Below are positions 6,141 to 7,307 of a DNA stretch of 7,307 nucleotides, piece after piece (within the stretch, counting starts at the first letter, position 1; the number at the start of each line of letters is the position of its first letter). The stretch comes from Lentisphaerota bacterium. Its GTDB lineage: Bacteria > Verrucomicrobiota > Kiritimatiellia > JAAZAB01. Below the pieces are notes generated by a model. It had not been told where the DNA came from. It was given only the letters and a program-made list of their open reading frames with translations, and did not search any database. A program made the position numbers and the translations under genes. The stretch spans positions 1 to 7,307 of the forward strand of contig JAIVGW010000310.1 in assembly GCA_020201415.1 (NCBI GenBank), in the 5' to 3' direction.

Positions 6141-6273
6141 GAGTCTCTTGCAAAACTCCACGGACGTGTTCATGTTCGGCTCACCGGGACGGTTCGCCCT
6201 ACCTGTTGCTTCACCAATCCGGGGAGGTAGGGCGAGGCGTCTCGCCGAGCCGCTGTGGTTTGGCAAGAACCTC
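6141..6273. repeat. 133-bp imperfect inverted-repeat element (REP-pair or MITE-like)
   Basis: Inner arms of 28 nt (6177-6204 and 6225-6252) pair at 23 of 28 positions; the innermost 11 bp, TCGCCCTACCT/AGGTAGGGCGA, and the outermost 6 bp, CGGCTC/GAGCCG, are perfect. The loop is 20 nt. Further out, GAGTCTCTTGCAAAACTCCAC (from 6141) pairs with an interrupted complement ending in CTC at 6273 (for example CTTGC-AAAC with GTTTGGCAAG). The GTAGGGCGAG-CGTC-CGCCGAGCCG arm resembles dispersed intergenic repeats I associate with PVC-type genomes; that link is recollection. No transposase gene is present. Confidence 0.6.
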
Positions 6274-6298
6274 TGGAGGGCGAAGACTTCGGTTTAAG

Positions 6299-6361
6299 CT
6301 CAGTCGAACGCTGCCTGCTCTGATCTGAGTCGAAGGGCCCGCCCTGAGCTGAGTCGAAGGG
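6299..6361. repeat. Short tandem repeat with GAGTCGAAGGG units
   Basis: CTGAGTCGAAGGG occurs at 6325-6337 and 6349-6361, within 24-nt units (6317-6340 and 6341-6364) that agree at 20 of 24 positions. A degenerate third copy, CTCAGTCGAACG, lies at 6299-6310. The second unit reads GCCCTGAGCTGAGTCGAAGG, very like the widespread intergenic repeat of the GCCCTGAGC...GTCGAAGGG type found in many bacterial phyla. Confidence 0.6.
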
Positions 6362-6537
6362 TGCTGAGCCGCATCAGGCCATGATTGTTTAAAGGCGGAT
6401 GTTTTTCAGTCCGCAGTTTTGGTTTTGGGTTTACCAGCCTAAATTGGTATCGAGGGCCCGATTCCGCTACATTAAAGGCGTGAATTCTCCCATTTAGACA
6501 GGTTCCTGCGAGCAAAGACCAGCGCCGCCTGATCTGG

Positions 6538-6654
6538 TTTCAAAAGTCTATGCAAAACAGGTTGCGACGACGCGCAACCCTCCAAACATCAATAAAACCG
6601 ACTATTTTTTCACTGGAGGGTTGCGCGTCGTCGCAACCGTCCGGACTTTTGAAA
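6538..6654. repeat. 117-bp nested inverted-repeat element
   Basis: A perfect 25-bp inverted repeat (6560-6584 with 6614-6638) encloses a 29-nt AT-rich loop. Outside it lies a second perfect 11-bp inverted repeat, TTTCAAAAGTC (6538-6548) and GACTTTTGAAA (6644-6654), separated from the core by 11 nt on the left and 5 nt on the right. Each 25-bp arm can also fold alone: GGTTGCG-ACGACG-CGCAACC (6560-6579) and its mirror. Two opposed small hairpins are the design of REP pairs (BIMEs); paired terminal repeats without a gene also fit a MITE. No clear target-site duplication flanks it. Confidence 0.7.
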
Positions 6655-6876
6655 ACAACTCGCTTGAAAAGCAATTATTATTGGGGATACTCGATACGTA
6701 GCCGCAGATGCATAAGAAGTTGACTTGCACCTCAAAATTACGGGAGGTGGTCGAGTCCGGCAGGACGATCCTGGCAAAAGCCCGCAAAATAAGTCAAATA
6801 AAAACAAATCTTTTACGCTTGCGTTTCGGGGGTGAGTGGGAAACTATGCTCTGTAATGATGGGATTAGGTAGTGTC

Positions 6877-6932
6877 AATTGCTTCAGCTACCCGCCCGTT
6901 GAGGGCAGGTGCCTGAGTAGTTGCAATTTTTT
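6877..6932 (+). terminator. Terminator-like hairpin with T-run
   Basis: AATTGC (6877-6882) pairs with GCAATT (6923-6928), CTAC (6888-6891) can pair with GTAG (6917-6920), and ACC-GCCC with GGGC-GGT (6890-6897 with 6903-6910, one mismatch, 5-nt loop) caps the structure. TTTTTT (6927-6932) runs directly off the base on the plus strand. Internal loops weaken the stem. It would end a plus-strand transcript coming from 5.8-6.87 kb or insulate the downstream gene. Confidence 0.4.
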
Positions 6933-6979
6933 GAATTCGTGAAGTGCCCTTGCTTGACAAAACACACGGGAATTCGACA

Positions 6980-7307
6980 ATGATGAAAACGGAAGCAGAC
7001 AAACGGACCGCTTCGATTTTGTTCGCCGCCGAAAGCATTCAGGGAACCATTCAAATCAAGTATGGAAAATTCGACGAGTTGCGGGTCGCCGGCGGCGCGG
7101 GGGTGATCGTCGGTGCTTCCTTCGATTTTCCCGCCAAAGGCGACAAGCGGCTCGACGTTGCCGTCTCAGAGGTCAATCTCGCTCGCGGAAAACATCCGAC
7201 CATTGTCACGATCCTGTCGGAAACGGCTCCAGTGTCTTTTTTCCTCCGGGATGTGAACGCGGCCTTCCCGATTTACCTGCCGGAGCGTTCCGTGATCGTC
7301 ACCGCCG
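6980..7307 (+). CDS. Unrecognised protein, N-terminal part (continues past the window)
   Basis: The frame is open from 6935 to the window edge; 109 codons are visible from the ATG at 6980, with a tandem ATG at 6983. There is no signal peptide or membrane segment in the visible part. The composition is alternating hydrophobic/charged, suggesting beta-strands (SIQGTIQIKYGKFDEL, KRLDVAVSEVNL, HPTIVTILSE, VSFFLRDVNAAFPIYLPERS, VIVTA). The FFLRDVN-FPIYLPE segment resembles the start of large uncharacterised or glycoside-hydrolase-associated proteins of PVC bacteria, but I cannot name the family. The ribosome site is weak (GGG at 6968-6970). TTGACA (6954-6959) with GACAAT (6976-6981, 16-nt spacer) looks like a promoter but would start transcription near 6988, after these ATGs, so either that promoter is spurious or the start lies further in. 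GTG 6944 and TTG 6950 are alternative in-frame starts. Confidence 0.75.
   Translation, partial: MMKTEADKRTASILFAAESIQGTIQIKYGKFDELRVAGGAGVIVGASFDFPAKGDKRLDVAVSEVNLARGKHPTIVTILSETAPVSFFLRDVNAAFPIYLPERSVIVTA

Larger units (their letters stand above)
5811..6979. other. 1.17-kb gene-free, repeat-rich region
   Basis: No convincing gene was found on either strand. 5811-5950 is probably the leader/promoter zone of the flavin reductase gene. 5961-6015 holds small stems: ACCT/AGGT at 5961-5975, AAGGA-TTTA-TCCTT at 5997-6010, and TGCGTA/TACGCA bracketing at 5975-5980 and 6010-6015. 6100-6134 has a direct repeat plus a hairpin. 6141-6273, 6299-6361 and 6538-6654 hold three unrelated repeat elements. 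6395-6429 has GCGGA/TCCGC followed by a T-rich stretch (weak terminator-like). A 54-codon open frame lies at 6708-6872 and a terminator-like hairpin at 6877-6932. No tRNA, rRNA or known riboswitch was recognised. Confidence 0.6.

Noticed and set aside
6122..6328. A 68-codon plus-strand frame.
   Set aside because: Almost all of it is translated inverted-repeat and tandem-repeat DNA; Arg/Ser-rich, with no ribosome site.
6300..6515. A 71-codon minus-strand frame.
   Set aside because: Much of its C-terminal part is translation of the GAGTCGAAGGG repeat; no initiation signal.
6560..6638. Integron attC site suggested by the strong stem with GTT and AAC triplets.
   Set aside because: The outer arms do not give RYYYAAC...GTTRRRY in the required orientation, the stem lacks the unpaired extrahelical bases of attC sites, and there is no integrase or cassette gene.
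6602..6807. Two overlapping minus-strand frames of 61 and 65 codons.
   Set aside because: They extend into the nested inverted repeat, lack ribosome sites and show no recognisable family pattern.
5811..6979. A tRNA, a known riboswitch or a CRISPR array hidden in the gene-free region.
   Set aside because: No T-arm GTTCRANNC-type signature with a matching acceptor stem, no riboswitch core that I recognise, and the only regular repeat (24-26 nt period) has no unique spacers.

Overview
This window carries seven protein genes that I can support (six complete, one running off the right edge) and about 1.2 kb of gene-free, repeat-rich sequence. No mobile-element gene, tRNA, rRNA or CRISPR array was found. 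The organism is a bacterium with moderately high GC coding sequence, good Shine-Dalgarno sites and AT-rich intergenic regions. The secreted jelly-roll-like protein, the partial gene at the right end and the style of the intergenic repeats remind me of Kiritimatiellota/Lentisphaerota/Verrucomicrobiota (PVC) genomes. That is an impression from protein and repeat style, not a demonstrated placement.

Layout. 1-1159 (+): a PerR-type Fur-family regulator with a credible promoter and a PerR-box-like site in its own leader, followed by a bacterial non-haem ferritin with all ferroxidase residues; together an iron/peroxide homeostasis pair. 1172-1199: a perfect 11-bp hairpin between convergent genes. 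3847-1205 (-): a probable two-gene operon encoding a 719-residue cation-chloride cotransporter-type (SLC12/CCC) membrane protein and a small PPC/DUF296 domain protein. 3848-4190: a divergent intergenic region with a promoter overlapped by a perfect TTGCAAA/TTTGCAA inverted repeat, then a ~170-nt leader with palindromes and a strong ribosome-binding site that serves only a two-codon frame. 4191-4703 (+): a small secreted jelly-roll-like protein. 4712-4775: a long hairpin between convergent genes. 5792-4783 (-): a flavin reductase-like FMN protein and a four-helix PF04020 (YvlD/phage-holin-superfamily-IV-like) membrane protein. 5811-6979: no convincing gene, but three unrelated repeat families and a terminator-like hairpin. 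6980-7307 (+): the start of an unrecognised protein.

No single coherent new system is evident. The best leads are the nested inverted-repeat elements at 6141-6273 and 6538-6654, the operator/leader upstream of the secreted protein, the recurrent TTGCAA hexamer in intergenic DNA, and the pairing of a CCC transporter with a PPC-domain protein.
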